From positions 124,001 to 188,000 of the forward strand of contig NZ_JAFFJU010000002.1 in the NCBI RefSeq assembly GCF_016924655.1: a DNA stretch of 64,000 nucleotides. The letters are read 5' to 3'. The translations under genes and the position numbers were made by a program. Origin of the DNA: Sphingomonas arenae. Its GTDB lineage: Bacteria; Pseudomonadota; Alphaproteobacteria; Sphingomonadales; Sphingomonadaceae. Shown piece after piece: positions 63,425 to 64,000 of the stretch (position 1 is its first letter; each line of letters opens with the position of its first letter). Below the pieces are notes generated by a model that was not told the origin of the DNA, searched no databases, and saw only the letters and a program-made list of their open reading frames with translations.

Positions 63425-64000
63425 ACCCTTCCGCGCCAAGCTCCCACCGCGACATCCTGCGCTCCTCAACCATTGTCGGCGGCGCGTCCCTGGTGAACGT
63501 GGCGCTCAGCCTCTTCCGCATGAAGGCCGCCGCCCTGATCCTCGGCCCGGCCGGCGTCGGCCTCATCGGACTGCTCCAGAACCTGATCGCCACGGGCTCC
63601 ACATTCGCCGCGCTCGGCCTTGGTGGAGCCGCCACCCGACAGCTCGCGGCGGAAGGACTCGAGCGCCAGGCGGACATCCGCCGCGCCCTGTTCTGGGCCG
63701 GCCTCTGGCTCAGCGCCGCCACGATCCTCCTGCTCCTCGCCTTCCGCGAGCCGCTCGCCCGCCTGCTCCTTCCCGACGCGGGCTGGTCGTCAGCCATGCC
63801 ATGGATCGCAGCCGGGACCGCGCTCGCCCTCATCGCCTCACTCCAGCTCGGCATCATCACCGGTCTGCGCCGCATTGGCGACGTCGCCCATATCAACATC
63901 CTTTCCGGAGCCGCCGCCACGGTCGCCGGGGTTGCCGCCCTCTTCATCCTCGGAGAGCAGGGCATTCCCATCTTCGTCCTCTCGGTCCCCCTCGCCGGAG
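63421..64000 (+). CDS. Wzx-like O-antigen/polysaccharide flippase, 3' part beyond the window
   Basis: The first 193 codons are present and the frame is open at the right edge. Alternating hydrophobic segments ([68 protein letters not shown]) and the LGPAGVGL motif after the first helix fit the MOP/polysaccharide transporter (WzxE-type) family, which flips undecaprenyl-linked repeat units. GTG 63421 overlaps the preceding stop (GTGA). Together with FdtA and FdtB it suggests an ECA- or O-antigen-like glycan containing an amino-dideoxy sugar. Confidence 0.82.
   Translation, partial: MNPSAPSSHRDILRSSTIVGGASLVNVALSLFRMKAAALILGPAGVGLIGLLQNLIATGSTFAALGLGGAATRQLAAEGLERQADIRRALFWAGLWLSAATILLLLAFREPLARLLLPDAGWSSAMPWIAAGTALALIASLQLGIITGLRRIGDVAHINILSGAAATVAGVAALFILGEQGIPIFVLSVPLAG

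Overview
The window looks like chromosomal DNA of a high-GC alphaproteobacterium of the order Sphingomonadales. Pointers are a CrtW-type carotenoid ketolase with a CrtX glycosyltransferase, small alphaproteobacterial families (DUF1013/TrcR, DUF1192), a GAAC-N7-GAAC LexA site in front of uvrA, a TonB-dependent receptor, and dispersed palindromic repeats of the type common in sphingomonads. Most of the window is ordinary housekeeping DNA with tightly packed, often overlapping genes. The species cannot be named from this alone.

Layout: 1-5.5 kb holds tgt (cut by the window edge) and queA on the minus strand, separated by a plus-strand block of TSUP permease, sulfotransferase, crtW and crtX. 5.6-8.6 kb is a minus-strand run: DUF1013 regulator, xseB, ispA, coaD, a periplasmic cyclophilin, then queA. 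8.7-17.7 kb carries a quinone oxidoreductase, DUF1192, clpA, an M28 peptidase, a CinA-type amidase, a GST, a VTT membrane protein, an M15-like peptidase and a Bax-inhibitor-1 protein. 17.9-22.6 kb has a lone receiver domain, GtrA and a family 2 glycosyltransferase that overlap antisense, a large membrane protein, and thpR. uvrA follows at 22.8-25.8 kb.

25.8-31.2 kb is the accessory part. It has a lower-GC two-gene module (a predicted PD-(D/E)XK nuclease protein plus an overlapping upstream partner), a broken copy of a DUF2726 gene, a small DUF7662-like gene with its own strong promoter, several small exported or hypothetical proteins, and the intact DUF2726 gene.

31.2-46.4 kb carries a 2OG-Fe(II) oxygenase, a nucleoside transporter, a LOG-family hydrolase, a PfkB sugar/adenosine kinase, a queuosine-precursor transporter, a TonB-dependent receptor, tRNA-Gly(CCC), tRNA-Gln(TTG), ilvE, proC, ybjN-like, ubiK-like, tspO, tlyA, an EEP phosphatase and dxs. 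46.4-51.5 kb has a Zur-type regulator, merC with a Zur-like site, heme A synthase, cutA, rplM-rpsI and metC. 51.5-58 kb has a manganese catalase, a dimethylargininase-like gene, a serine hydrolase and a marR-emrA-emrB efflux operon with an operator. 58-64 kb starts a surface polysaccharide locus: ABC exporter, asparagine synthetase, FdtA and FdtB (dTDP-amino sugar) and a Wzx-like flippase running off the end.

Threads that join distant genes: queuosine (tgt, queA, precursor transporter), isoprenoid to carotenoid (dxs, ispA, crtW, crtX, perhaps the sulfotransferase) and envelope glycan (GT2/GtrA and the 58-64 kb locus). The two most interesting places are the sulfotransferase-ketolase-glycosyltransferase cassette at 0.7-4.5 kb and the nuclease-like module at 25.8-28 kb.
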